Below, piece by piece: positions 1-9,308 of a stretch of 35,932 nucleotides of DNA. The stretch's first letter is position 1. Every line of letters starts with the position of its first letter. A program made the position numbers and the translations under genes. The notes below the pieces were generated by a model that worked only from the letters and a program-made list of their open reading frames with translations, had not been told where the DNA came from and ran no database searches. The stretch is from CAZAFM01 sp964484395 (GTDB lineage Bacteria > Campylobacterota > Campylobacteria > Campylobacterales > CAZAFM01), in assembly GCA_964484395.1 (NCBI GenBank), contig CAZAFM010000010.1, forward strand, positions 1 to 35,932, given 5' to 3'.

Positions 1-928
1 AAAAGAATATATCATCATCCTCACTATCATCACTCTTACCCTCGATAGTCACTTCAAGCTGAGCAATAGAGCTAAAAAATGAGTCATCTAGATAGTGTAT
101 ATCAAGAGTATCTTGAGCTATAAAGATTCTATCCCTCCAATTCTCCAAGTCATCAATGATACTTTTTATAAATACAGCAACAAACTTTTTTTTATCATCT
201 TTTAAAGCAACTATTTTCTTATCTTCTAAGCTCCTAGCTAGTCCCTCAAGCGCATAGCCTAACTCTCTAAACTCTATAGTGGCATCAAGTACTGCTCCAT
301 ACTTATCAAAAACAGCTATAGCATAAGAGTACAACTCATCATCTAACTCATCTTTAACTTCAAACATATCATCTATGTCTTTATATAGCTCTTCTAGCTC
401 ATCTATAGTATCTTTATCTGCTTCATACTCTTCCAAGAACTTTTTGGCTGAGATTTTATTTTCGTAGAAGCTTTGAGTGTCTATACCCTTTTCTATACTC
501 TCTATCTCTTTTTCTACCTCTGCTTTCATAGTTGGGCTATAGTTTTCAGTCATCATCCACAAAAGTTTTTGTAGCTTTAGCTTCCATAAATTCATCGTTG
601 CATCATTTGTATCAAAATGATTGATAATAAAGTTCTGAATTAGTTCAGCCCATATAAAAAAGTATTTTGCAAAAAACTCCATCTCTAGTTTTATATCTTT
701 GTGTACTGAGCTACTTTTTGCTACTTTGTCTCTGATACGCTCTAGTGGATAGACATAAAAGTATGTAGCAAATGTAACTTGCTTAATTTTAAGCCCTTTT
801 AAAAGATTAGGGTCTGATATAAACTTTTTAGTATGCTCATCATTAAGAACTTTTGAATAGAAAGGGTCTACTACTTCTGCTACTAACTCTCTTACATGCT
901 TTTTGCTTAGCTTTACAGTTATATCCAT
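1..928 (-). CDS. Unrecognised acidic protein, 3' end cut by window edge
   Basis: I translated this frame by hand from an ATG at 928 and it stays open for 309 codons to the left edge, so the C-terminus is missing. The start is one nucleotide past the TAA stop of the upstream phosphoesterase gene, so it belongs to the same operon. The product looks soluble and largely helical: a basic N-terminus (MDITVKLSKKHVRELVAEVV), an aromatic-rich stretch around residues 75-125, then a highly acidic, lysine-rich section with coiled-coil character (about residues 140-200). It ends here in a run of Asp, Glu and Ser. There is no signal peptide or membrane segment. I do not recognise the family and assign no function. 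Its reality rests on the long open frame, the coupling to its neighbour and codon use like the surrounding genes. Confidence 0.8.
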   Translation of the reverse strand, partial: MDITVKLSKKHVRELVAEVVDPFYSKVLNDEHTKKFISDPNLLKGLKIKQVTFATYFYVYPLERIRDKVAKSSSVHKDIKLEMEFFAKYFFIWAELIQNFIINHFDTNDATMNLWKLKLQKLLWMMTENYSPTMKAEVEKEIESIEKGIDTQSFYENKISAKKFLEEYEADKDTIDELEELYKDIDDMFEVKDELDDELYSYAIAVFDKYGAVLDATIEFRELGYALEGLARSLEDKKIVALKDDKKKFVAVFIKSIIDDLENWRDRIFIAQDTLDIHYLDDSFFSSIAQLEVTIEGKSDDSEDDDIFF

Positions 929-929
929 C

Positions 930-1736
930 TTAGCCCTCACTTACCAATGCTTTTGTTTCAGATATTCTATCTAAATTGTCATACATTTTAAGCTTAAAGC
1001 CATTCGTTGCACGACCATCATCTAAGTCAAAAACAACCATTTGAAGGATTTTCTTACACTCTTTAGGTACTTCAAACCTATCTGATATACCTAAAGTAAA
1101 TCTCTCTAAGGGCTCTTTTAACCTCATCCCAATAACTCCATCCCTGCACCCAGTAAGCCCAACATCACTTACATAGAGTGAGCCATTAGCTATCTCAAGG
1201 TCATCAGTACCTATATGTGTATGAGTTCCAAGTAGTGCAGCAATCCTATCTTGAAGCATAAGATACATTGCTCTTTTTTCAGCAGTTGACTCTGCATGGA
1301 AGTCTACTACTATGTTTTTAATCTCAAGGCTTTTTAGTCTATCTACTATGGATTTTATCTCAGTAAAAGGATTTGTAATACACCCTATTCCATAGTTTCC
1401 CATAGCATTTATAATTGCTAATGAGTCTTTTACAAATATACCACTTCCAGCCACTTCATCAGGGTAGTTTATAGGTCTAAGAACTCTATCATCATTTTTC
1501 ATAAACTCCATAATATCTTTCTTGTCCCAGCTGTGATTTCCACCAGTTATCACATCTATTCCAGCATTTAGAAGCTCTTTGGCGTTTTTGGTACTTAGTC
1601 CAAACCCATGACTTGCATTTTCACAGTTTGCTATGACAAAGTCTATATTGTATATATCTCTGAATTTACAAAGGTTCTCTTTTATAATACTTCTCCCAGG
1701 TCTTCCAACCACATCACCTATAAACCCAACTCTCAT
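930..1736 (-). CDS. YmdB-type metallophosphoesterase (TIGR00282 family)
   Basis: This is a calcineurin-like dinuclear metal phosphodiesterase of 268 residues, the usual family length. Bacillus YmdB and Deinococcus DR1281 hydrolyse cyclic nucleotides such as 2',3'-cAMP; the substrate here is inferred. Metal ligands are all visible: D8 (GFIGDVVGR), E39 and N40 (NCENASHG), N67 and H68 (GGNHSWD), H147 (DFHAES), H172 and H174 (GTHTHIG). I chose the ATG at 1736 because it makes an ATGA overlap with the stop of the upstream kinase gene and starts at the family-typical MRVGFIGD. The frame extends four codons to a TTG at 1748, which is less likely. The protein is cytoplasmic. Its coupling to a hybrid kinase and a diguanylate cyclase suggests a signalling context, but no direct link is shown. 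Confidence 0.9.
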   Translation of the reverse strand: MRVGFIGDVVGRPGRSIIKENLCKFRDIYNIDFVIANCENASHGFGLSTKNAKELLNAGIDVITGGNHSWDKKDIMEFMKNDDRVLRPINYPDEVAGSGIFVKDSLAIINAMGNYGIGCITNPFTEIKSIVDRLKSLEIKNIVVDFHAESTAEKRAMYLMLQDRIAALLGTHTHIGTDDLEIANGSLYVSDVGLTGCRDGVIGMRLKEPLERFTLGISDRFEVPKECKKILQMVVFDLDDGRATNGFKLKMYDNLDRISETKALVSEG

Positions 1737-4627
1737 GCAAAATCCCAACTATCCATCATATAATATGCCTTTTCAAACTCAAACTCCTCTACTAACTCTT
1801 TCCACTTCTCAAGCTCCTCTTTAGCTATATACGAAGTTAGATTTACATATAGCCTATCTACTACATTATCCTCTACAAGCTCACCCTCTTTTAAAAGCTC
1901 TTTGACCTCTTCAAAAAGAGTATTTAGCTCATCTGTAGTAAGCTTTTTTTGGTTTTTGATTGTTGGTTCATTCTCTTGTAGCTGTTCTAAATCTTCAAGA
2001 AGCTTTGCTTTTGCAAGGGATAGATTTTGTATATCATCATCTTCTATTTTCTCTTGTTTTTTGTATTTTGTGTCTATATGGGTTAGTATTTCACAAAGCT
2101 CATTTGCTCCTAGATTACCACTTACTCCCTTTAGAGTGTGCACCCTCTCTTTAGCATTTGGTGCGTTTTTTTCTACTACTTCTACTATATCCTTAAACTC
2201 ACCATCTTTTAGCTGTTTTTTGAACTTCAGAAGTAGATTATTACTCTGAGTTTGCTCATCTACTCTATCTAATATGGCTTGTTCATCTAGCTTGGAATTA
2301 CAGAATCTTGATATTGTTCTGTATAGTTTATGTTTGTCTATAGGTTTTGATATATGCTCATCCATACCTGCTTCAAGTGCTCTCTCTTTATCCTCTGTCA
2401 TCGCAGCTGCACTTAGGGCTATTATTGGGATTTCTTGGTTTACTTCTCTAATTTTTTTAGTTGCATCATATCCACTCATTATAGGCATCTGAAGATCCAT
2501 CAAGACTAGGTCATACCTACTTTGATTACTTAGAAACTTATCTACTCCCTCTTGACCATTATTTGCTATCTCATACTCTATCCCTACTTTTTGAAGCATC
2601 ATACTTACTACTTCTTGGTTTACTTCATTATCTTCTACTATCAACACAGATATTCCACTCATATTGGTAGTGTTGTTCTCTGGTAGGGTAATTTTTTTGC
2701 TTCTTCCACCCTTTACATCTATGATAGCATCAAATAGTGATGAGGATGTGAAAGGCTTTGAAATAAAGCTATCAATATTGATTTTATCTAAGGGAATATC
2801 CTCTTTACTATATCCACTCACCATAAAGACAGTAGGTATTTTTGAAGTTAGTTTTTTCTCTTCATACATATTTTGAAGCTTTTGGAGTGTATCTACACCA
2901 TTTAAAAGAGGCATATTCCAGTCAATAAACATAATCTCATAAGGAGTATTGTTTCTATCTGATTTTTCTATAAGCTCTATAGCTTCTACTCCATTACTAG
3001 CTTCATCTAATGAGTAATTAAAGCGCTCTAGCATACTTCTTAACACCTCTCTTGATATACTTTGGTCATCTACGATGAGCACCTTAGTGTTTGGGGTGTG
3101 CTGAGCATCTATAAATGTATCACAAGCCACTAGGTCAAACTCAAGGATAAAAGAGAACTTTGTCCCTACTCCTACTCTACTTTCTACTTCTATATCACCA
3201 CCCATAGCATTTATAATCTTTTTTGATATTACTAGCCCTAGACCGGTTCCTCCATACTTCCTAGTAGTAGAGCTATCAGCTTGAGAGAAGGGCTTAAAAA
3301 GCTTTTTAATCTGCTCTTTTTCCATACCTATCCCACTATCTTCTACACTAAAGCTGAGGGTTATTTTTTCTTCTTCAAGAGTCTTAAGAGGCTCAATGGT
3401 TAGAGTGATGATACCTTTATGCGTAAACTTGATAGCATTTGAGAGAAGGTTAGTAAGCACCTGTGTAAGTCTTAGCTCATCACCAAGAAGCAGACCAAAC
3501 TTTTCTCCTTTTGGATAGAAATATAGTTCAAGCCCTTTAGAAGACGCCTTTTCTTCAAACATCACCTTTAGATTTGATAGGACTTTATCTATATGAAAGC
3601 TACTTCTATCAAGCTCAAGCTTCCCAGCTTCTATCTTTGAATAATCCAAGACATCATTAATAACCCCTAGAAGCATCTTTGAAGAGCTATTTATCTTATG
3701 TAAAATATCTTTTTGTTTTGGCTCTTCTATCATATCACCTAAAATATCTCCAAGCCCTATTACTGCATTCATTGGGGTGCGTATCTCATGAGACATATTG
3801 GCTAGAAACTCTGTTTTTGCCCTATTTGCAGCTTCCGCTTTGGCTTTTGCAGCTTCTAACTCCTCTTGTGCTTTTTTCTCAAAGGTAATATCAAGAGCAG
3901 CACCTCTATAGCCTATGATAGAACCATCATTATCAAACATTGGCAGACCATTTACTTTTTGCCAAACAATCCTGCCATCTTTTGTCATAGAGCGGTGAAT
4001 AAGCCCTCTAAAAGATACTCCTTTATTTGCCACTTCATTTATAAAGTACTCTCCTACTCTCTTTTGCTCATCTAGAGGCATAAAAGAAAAAGGTGTTCTT
4101 CCTAAGCCCTCCTCTATACTATATCCAAGCATATCTTCAAAAGGTTTTGTAATAAATATATACTCACCATCTGAATTTAGCTCCCAGATATACTCACCTG
4201 AAGCTTCAGTTACATCACGGAACCTTCTCTCTTTTTGCTTAATCTCATCTTCTAGAAATTTCTCTTTTGTAATATCAATAACCACACCTAGATAGTTTAG
4301 TGCCCTACCATTTTCATCTCTTATGACACTAGTAGCAAGGTCAACCCAGATGATTTCACCATTTTTTCGGATGTAGCGCTTTTGAAGTCTATATCCATCT
4401 CTTTTTTGTGAGGCAATCTCTTCAAAGAGCGGTAACTCAGTAGTAATATCATCGGGGTGAGTTAGCTCTGCAAAATTCATACTTTCTATTTCATCTTTAG
4501 TATAGCCTGTCATATTTGCAAAGTAGCTATTACATAAAATCAGCTTCCCGCTACTATCCCCATAGGCAATACCACAGTTTGCTTTTTCAAATATAACCTT
4601 AAAGCTTCTATCATCAACCACTTGCAC
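1733..4627 (-). CDS. Hybrid histidine kinase, PAS-PAS-HisKA-HATPase-REC-REC-Hpt
   Basis: This soluble multistep phosphorelay kinase has 964 residues and no membrane segments. In order it shows PAS/PAC (about 8-125), PAS/PAC (135-255), a short coiled coil, HisKA with phosphoacceptor H280 (ANMSHEIRTPMNAVIG), and HATPase with N397 (TNLLSNAIKFT), DSGIGM at 430 and GGTGLGL at 459. Receiver 1 (514-640) has D569 (FIDWNMP), receiver 2 (658-775) has D711 (LMDLQMP), and an Hpt-like domain carries H830 (HTLKGVSGNLGA). An acidic helical tail follows. All phosphotransfer residues are present, so the His-Asp-His relay could be complete within one chain. The start is a GTG at 4627 that overlaps the TAG stop of the upstream response-regulator cyclase by one base, making that protein the obvious partner. 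The signal sensed by the PAS domains is unknown. Confidence 0.93.
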   Translation of the reverse strand: MQVVDDRSFKVIFEKANCGIAYGDSSGKLILCNSYFANMTGYTKDEIESMNFAELTHPDDITTELPLFEEIASQKRDGYRLQKRYIRKNGEIIWVDLATSVIRDENGRALNYLGVVIDITKEKFLEDEIKQKERRFRDVTEASGEYIWELNSDGEYIFITKPFEDMLGYSIEEGLGRTPFSFMPLDEQKRVGEYFINEVANKGVSFRGLIHRSMTKDGRIVWQKVNGLPMFDNDGSIIGYRGAALDITFEKKAQEELEAAKAKAEAANRAKTEFLANMSHEIRTPMNAVIGLGDILGDMIEEPKQKDILHKINSSSKMLLGVINDVLDYSKIEAGKLELDRSSFHIDKVLSNLKVMFEEKASSKGLELYFYPKGEKFGLLLGDELRLTQVLTNLLSNAIKFTHKGIITLTIEPLKTLEEEKITLSFSVEDSGIGMEKEQIKKLFKPFSQADSSTTRKYGGTGLGLVISKKIINAMGGDIEVESRVGVGTKFSFILEFDLVACDTFIDAQHTPNTKVLIVDDQSISREVLRSMLERFNYSLDEASNGVEAIELIEKSDRNNTPYEIMFIDWNMPLLNGVDTLQKLQNMYEEKKLTSKIPTVFMVSGYSKEDIPLDKINIDSFISKPFTSSSLFDAIIDVKGGRSKKITLPENNTTNMSGISVLIVEDNEVNQEVVSMMLQKVGIEYEIANNGQEGVDKFLSNQSRYDLVLMDLQMPIMSGYDATKKIREVNQEIPIIALSAAAMTEDKERALEAGMDEHISKPIDKHKLYRTISRFCNSKLDEQAILDRVDEQTQSNNLLLKFKKQLKDGEFKDIVEVVEKNAPNAKERVHTLKGVSGNLGANELCEILTHIDTKYKKQEKIEDDDIQNLSLAKAKLLEDLEQLQENEPTIKNQKKLTTDELNTLFEEVKELLKEGELVEDNVVDRLYVNLTSYIAKEELEKWKELVEEFEFEKAYYMMDSWDFA

Positions 4628-5925
4628 TAGCTTATATCCGCTTTGACTTGGTTTCTTCCACTCTTTTTTGCCTCATAGAGCAAATCATCAGCTTGTTTGT
4701 AGGCTTCATCCATATCATTTATCTCACTTGCATTTTTACAAAAAAGCCCCATAGAGGCTGTGACATAAGAGCTAGCCTTGTTATACTCATGCTTTAGTTT
4801 TAAATCTTCTATATTTTTTCTAAGAGTATTAGCAAACTCTAGGGCTTTTTGCTTTGTGTCACTTTTAAAAAGAACTCCAAACTCCTCTCCACCAAGTCTG
4901 AATGCTAGGTCATCTGCTCTATTTAGGCTGTTTTTGAGACATTTAGCAAACTCTACTAACACATCATCACCTGCTTGATGTCCATAATTATCATTATATG
5001 GCTTGAAGTAGTCAATGTCTAAGAGCAAAAAGCTAACAAGCTCATCATCTCTTTTAGCGCTATTTATCACTTTTGGAAAGGTCTCGTTGAAATGTCGTCG
5101 GTTAAAAATATTTGTGAGCCCATCAGTTATGCTTATCTCCTCTATCATCTTTTTATCAGTAATATCCTCCCTAACTGCTGTGTAACCTATCTTTACCCCA
5201 TCTTTAAAATCAGGTGCAATATGAGCTTTTACCCAGTAAATACCACCATTTTTTTTAAGGTTTTTTATCTCACCATCCCACACTCTATCATCCTCTATAG
5301 TCTCCCATAGATTTTTGAATAGAGATTCTGGCATATCTGGATGTCTGACTATGCTCTGCTTTGCTCCTATAAGCTCCTCTTTACTGTAGCCACTTATCTT
5401 GCAAAAAGCATCTGAAACATAGGTAATAACACCATCTAAATCGGTACTAGAGGTGATTACATACTGATCAATCACATTTGTATATCGTGAAAGCTTTTCA
5501 TTTTGCTCCCTCATAGTGTTTGTGAGTTTTTCAAGCTCTATTTGTCTAAGTCGAAGATTTGTATGGGCATTTACTCTAGCTCTTACAGTTGAGCGAGTAG
5601 AGGGCTTAGTGATGTAGTCTACGGCTCCAAGCTTAAAGCCCTTCTCTTCATCCTCTTTGCTTGTGTTTGCAGTGACAAATATTACAGGTATATCTTTGGT
5701 GTTTGCATCACTTTTAAGTATTCTACAAACCTCATATCCATCCATTTGGGGCATAACAACATCAAGAAGTATAAGATCAACCCCACCGTGTGAGACTATT
5801 TCTAAAGCTCTCTCTCCACTTTTTGCTATCTTGATATGATATCTATCTTTAAGCATTGAGGCAAGTACAGATATGTTCGTCTGCATATCATCTACTATCA
5901 AAATTGTTGCCTTAAACTCACTCAT
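4627..5925 (-). CDS. Response regulator diguanylate cyclase, REC-PAS-GGDEF
   Basis: This soluble response regulator has 432 residues and is predicted to make cyclic di-GMP when phosphorylated. In the numbering from the GTG one codon upstream, the receiver spans 7-125 with D56 (LLDVVMP) and K108 near its end. A coiled linker follows, then an Aer-like PAS domain (150-260; GYSKEELIG, YWVKAHIAP). The GGDEF domain (265-430) has an intact GGEEF at 346-350 and an inhibitory I-site RADD at 337-340, exactly five residues before it, so both catalysis and product feedback look preserved. I prefer the ATG at 5925, which has AAGG about eight bases upstream, over the GTG at 5928. The gene overlaps the end of mfd and is followed by the hybrid kinase with a one-base overlap, so the two probably form a cognate pair. 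Confidence 0.93.
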   Translation of the reverse strand: MSEFKATILIVDDMQTNISVLASMLKDRYHIKIAKSGERALEIVSHGGVDLILLDVVMPQMDGYEVCRILKSDANTKDIPVIFVTANTSKEDEEKGFKLGAVDYITKPSTRSTVRARVNAHTNLRLRQIELEKLTNTMREQNEKLSRYTNVIDQYVITSSTDLDGVITYVSDAFCKISGYSKEELIGAKQSIVRHPDMPESLFKNLWETIEDDRVWDGEIKNLKKNGGIYWVKAHIAPDFKDGVKIGYTAVREDITDKKMIEEISITDGLTNIFNRRHFNETFPKVINSAKRDDELVSFLLLDIDYFKPYNDNYGHQAGDDVLVEFAKCLKNSLNRADDLAFRLGGEEFGVLFKSDTKQKALEFANTLRKNIEDLKLKHEYNKASSYVTASMGLFCKNASEINDMDEAYKQADDLLYEAKKSGRNQVKADIS

Positions 5926-8890
5926 CACTTTCCCTTTTCCTTAGCTTCTCTATTACTGTTTTTAAAACATCATCATCATCTCTACTAGGAGACTTGATAA
6001 GCTCTTTTTTGCCATCTTTTTCTAAGGTGATATTTTCATTATAGTTACTTATCTTACTATATTTTTTATCTTTTGCAAGTACTTTTATGGATATTAGCTC
6101 CAAAAACCGCTTTGTGCTCTCATCAAGTGTGCCAAATCTATCTATAATCTCCTCTTCTATTTTGTATACATCATGCAGAGACTCTGACTTGCTAAGGTGT
6201 CTATATAAATCAAGTCTAAGTCTATCTTCTCTTACTAACTCATCAGATATAAAAGCACTTACATTTAGGTTTATCTCGCACTCATGTTTTTCCTCATCAC
6301 CCTGTCCACTAAGAAACTTGATAGCATCTTCTAGCATCCGTAGATATAGAGCATAACCTATCTGCTTTATATGTCCACTCTGAGCCTCTCCTAGTATGTT
6401 TCCACCACCTCTTATCTCAAGGTCATAGTACGCTAGGTTGTATCCACTTCCTAGAAATGAGTTTGACTCTAGTGCTAGAAGGCGTTTTTTAGCCTCTGGT
6501 GTTAATGTCTCTTTGTCTTCAACAAGTAAGTAGCAATACCCCTCCTTGCCCCCTCTACCAACTCTACCTCTTAGCTGGTGAAGGTCTGCTATTCCGAACC
6601 TATCTGCGTTTTCTACAATGATGGTGTTTACATTTGGAAGGTGGATACCTGATTCTATGATAGAGGTTGATATAAGCATAAAAAACTCACCTTTACCAAA
6701 CCTATCCATTATCTCTTCAGACTCTTTTGGTGGAACTTTTGAGTGGAGTATCTGCGCATCTACATCTGGGACTATACTTAGTAAATCCTCTTTTTTGTTT
6801 CCTATAGTTGCAATGTTGTTGTATATATAAAATATCTGCCCTCCCCTTCTTCGTTCACGCAAAATAGCCTCTTTTAGAAGCTTATCCCCATACTCTCTTA
6901 CAAATGTCCTAACCCCAACTCTCTCTTTAGGAGGAGTTGTAATAGAGCTCATACCTTTTATGGATGAGAGGGCTTGGTTTAGCGTTCTTGGGATTGGAGT
7001 AGCACTCATACTTAGGATATGCACTGACTCTTTTAGAGATTTTATCTTCTCTTTTTGCTTCACTCCAAACTTATGCTCTTCATCTACGATAAACAGAGCA
7101 ACATTCTTAAATTTAGCATTTAAAACACCATGAGTTCCTACTACTAGATCAAGTGAGCCATCTGTTAGTGCATCTAAGATAGCCTGTCTCTCTTTTGGTT
7201 TTAGGCTATTATCTAGTTTTGCTATTTTTATGCCTTCATCAAAAAACCTCTTCTTAAAAGTAGCAAAGTGTTGAGTAGCAAGTATCTTTGTAGGAGCGGC
7301 AAATGCGACTTGATATCCAGCTTTGATAGTTGCATAAACAGCATTCATAGCAACCTCAGTCTTTCCAAATCCAACATCACCACTAAGAACTCTATCCATA
7401 ACCTTGCCACTTGAGATATCAGAGCATATCTCCTCAATCGCCCTTACTTGATCAGTTGTATACTCAAAGCCACTTTTCTGTCTAAAAAGCTCCATCTCAG
7501 GAAAGTCACAACTTATTCTCACACCCTCAATTAGCTCTCTTTTAGCAGAGAGTGCAACAATCTCAGAAGCGATAGCAAAAAGCTTCTCTCTAACTTTTTG
7601 CTTCAACCTAATGAATGTACCTTTTCCAAGTTTATCAATAGCCGGAACAAGCCCTCCTTCAGCCACATATCTACTTAGAAAATCAAGAGAATCAACTGGA
7701 ACCAAAAGCCTATCCTCTCCTTGATAAGCCACCTCTACAAAATCCCTCTTAGCCCCTGCAACCTCTCTTTTGACTATTCCTCTAAATATGCCTATTCCGT
7801 AATTATCATGAACTACATACTGCCCTACTTTTAGCTCATCTAGACTTAGTGCTACCCTTTTTTTCTTGGTTTTTTTGATTTTTTTGTTCAGAGAGATTAT
7901 AAGCTCATCATTTGAGATGATGTTTATAAAATTTGGCTTTTGAACTACTTTGCTTTTGTACTCTTGTAGTTCATACTGCTTCAAAACTGCTTCATTATTG
8001 CATAAAATAGTCTGCTTTTTGTTTTTGTGAAGCTCTAAAAGTGAAGCTATATTATCACTTAAGACTATGTCTTTATATCTTTTAGCCTCTCTTATTTGCG
8101 GAAGTTTTGAGATCTCTTTGTGTGCTTCAAGGTCTTTTTCTAAGGAGATAAGCTCCTTAAAAGCATCTTCTGTAATATAGCTTCCCTCTTTTTGGTATTT
8201 AGCTTCACCTAAACTATCCATCACCCAAAAACCAAGTGAGGCTATATCTTTTAGAAGTGCATCACTCTTTAAGGAGGAAATCTTGGATTCAATACTATCA
8301 TACTCACTCTGAGATAAGTTCAAAAAAGCAGGAACAATAGATACAGATTCTAACTCCTCTTTTTGGCTCATCTGTGTAGTGACATCAAACTCTCTAATAC
8401 TCTCACACTCATCACCAAAAAAGGATATTCTATATGGAGTATCTGAAGATATAGGAAAAACATCAACAACATCACCTCTGAAGCTAACCTCACCACTAGT
8501 CTCAACAACATCACTAACACTATATCCACAAAGCAGAAGTGAATCTTTTACTCTATCAAGCAGATAGCTTTCGCCAAACTCTATTAAAAAAGAAGCTAGA
8601 TACTCTCTTTTAGGAAGTCTGTTTCTTGCAGTTTTAAAAGGAGATATTAGAATTTTGTTTGGGTTTTTTGAGCTGTAGTATTTATGAAGTATAGTATTTA
8701 TCTGATAGAGTTCATCCTTATAACTTCTAAGATCCTCACCATAAAAAGCTCTAAAATCTGGTAACACATAGACCTCTTTACCTAAAAAAGAGGCTACATC
8801 ATAAGCACTTTCAGCCTCTTTGTCATCAAGAGTGAGGAGAAGATAAGGAGTGTTGTCCAGAAAAAACTCATAAAAACTACTTTGACTCAA
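5918..8890 (-). CDS. mfd: Transcription-repair coupling factor Mfd
   Basis: Mfd is an ATP-dependent DNA translocase that removes stalled RNA polymerase and recruits UvrA. It has 990 residues, shorter than E. coli Mfd (about 1150) but normal for Campylobacterota. The N-terminal UvrB-like region (1-330) is degenerate. The RNA polymerase interaction domain is at about 350-410 (VGQYVVHDNYGIGIFRG). The translocase core has Walker A GDVGFGKT at 504-511, DEEH at 603-606 and SATPIPR at 629, followed by helicase motifs V-VI (IIESGIHLP, QLRGRVGRGG) and a C-terminal UvrA-binding region. The start is a TTG at 8890, overlapping the end of the bactofilin gene by 14 bases; no better start lies nearby. The gene sits between cell-shape genes and a signalling pair; the mfd-bactofilin adjacency is, from memory, also seen in H. 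pylori. Confidence 0.97.
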   Translation of the reverse strand: MSQSSFYEFFLDNTPYLLLTLDDKEAESAYDVASFLGKEVYVLPDFRAFYGEDLRSYKDELYQINTILHKYYSSKNPNKILISPFKTARNRLPKREYLASFLIEFGESYLLDRVKDSLLLCGYSVSDVVETSGEVSFRGDVVDVFPISSDTPYRISFFGDECESIREFDVTTQMSQKEELESVSIVPAFLNLSQSEYDSIESKISSLKSDALLKDIASLGFWVMDSLGEAKYQKEGSYITEDAFKELISLEKDLEAHKEISKLPQIREAKRYKDIVLSDNIASLLELHKNKKQTILCNNEAVLKQYELQEYKSKVVQKPNFINIISNDELIISLNKKIKKTKKKRVALSLDELKVGQYVVHDNYGIGIFRGIVKREVAGAKRDFVEVAYQGEDRLLVPVDSLDFLSRYVAEGGLVPAIDKLGKGTFIRLKQKVREKLFAIASEIVALSAKRELIEGVRISCDFPEMELFRQKSGFEYTTDQVRAIEEICSDISSGKVMDRVLSGDVGFGKTEVAMNAVYATIKAGYQVAFAAPTKILATQHFATFKKRFFDEGIKIAKLDNSLKPKERQAILDALTDGSLDLVVGTHGVLNAKFKNVALFIVDEEHKFGVKQKEKIKSLKESVHILSMSATPIPRTLNQALSSIKGMSSITTPPKERVGVRTFVREYGDKLLKEAILRERRRGGQIFYIYNNIATIGNKKEDLLSIVPDVDAQILHSKVPPKESEEIMDRFGKGEFFMLISTSIIESGIHLPNVNTIIVENADRFGIADLHQLRGRVGRGGKEGYCYLLVEDKETLTPEAKKRLLALESNSFLGSGYNLAYYDLEIRGGGNILGEAQSGHIKQIGYALYLRMLEDAIKFLSGQGDEEKHECEINLNVSAFISDELVREDRLRLDLYRHLSKSESLHDVYKIEEEIIDRFGTLDESTKRFLELISIKVLAKDKKYSKISNYNENITLEKDGKKELIKSPSRDDDDVLKTVIEKLRKRESDE

Positions 8891-9308
8891 CTTTGCTTAT
8901 GCCTTTTGTCTCACTTTTTGCTATTGTCTCTCTCTTTTCTAAAGCGGGAGTTTCTCTGTTTTTAACATTACTTTCACCTACAAAAAGACCTTTTCGCTCT
9001 ATAACAAGCTCTTTTGAGATAATCTTACCTTCTATACAGCCATTTGGTAGTATCTCCACTATCTCACATTCGCAAGTCCCGTAAAACTTACCACTAACTA
9101 TAAGCTTATCAGCTTCTATATCACCCTCTATAATTCCGTCTTTACCTATAGTAATGAAGCTTTTTGACTTTACAGAACCTTCAAACTCACCATCAATGTG
9201 TAGATTGCATCCTATATCTATCTCACCTGTTATTTTTGTGCCTGCTGCGATTGTAGTGGTCCCTGAGTTGATATTAGATGCTTTATCGTTGCTAAAAATT
9301 CGTCCCAT
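8877..9308 (-). CDS. Bactofilin (CcmA-like polymer-forming cytoskeletal protein)
   Basis: A 143-residue bactofilin: a short flexible N-terminus, a right-handed beta-helix core (about 18-110) built of repeated G-x-I/V-x-G units (TKITGEIDIGCNLHIDGEFE, IEGDIEADKLIVSGKF, IEGKIISKELVIE), then a charged C-terminal tail rich in Lys, Glu and Ser. Bactofilins self-assemble into filaments without nucleotide and scaffold local peptidoglycan editing. The ATG at 9308 has a good AAGGAG upstream. The gene overlaps the 3' end of the LytM peptidase gene by 79 bases in another frame. The pairing matches csd1-ccmA of H. pylori, where both are needed for helical shape, so a cell-curvature role is inferred. The symbol is left empty because ccmA also names unrelated genes. 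Confidence 0.93.
   Translation of the reverse strand: MGRIFSNDKASNINSGTTTIAAGTKITGEIDIGCNLHIDGEFEGSVKSKSFITIGKDGIIEGDIEADKLIVSGKFYGTCECEIVEILPNGCIEGKIISKELVIERKGLFVGESNVKNRETPALEKRETIAKSETKGISKVESK

Noticed and set aside
8243..8283. A possible fifth heptamer tract in mfd, because its peptide ISSLKSDALL resembles ISSVKSEALS of manC
   Set aside because: The DNA here does not keep a seven-base period or the TTAAGTG consensus for more than one unit; peptide likeness is probably chance.
5918..8890. Mfd suspected truncated because it is about 150 residues shorter than the E. coli protein
   Set aside because: All domains and helicase motifs are present, and about 980-1000 residues is the usual length in Campylobacterota.
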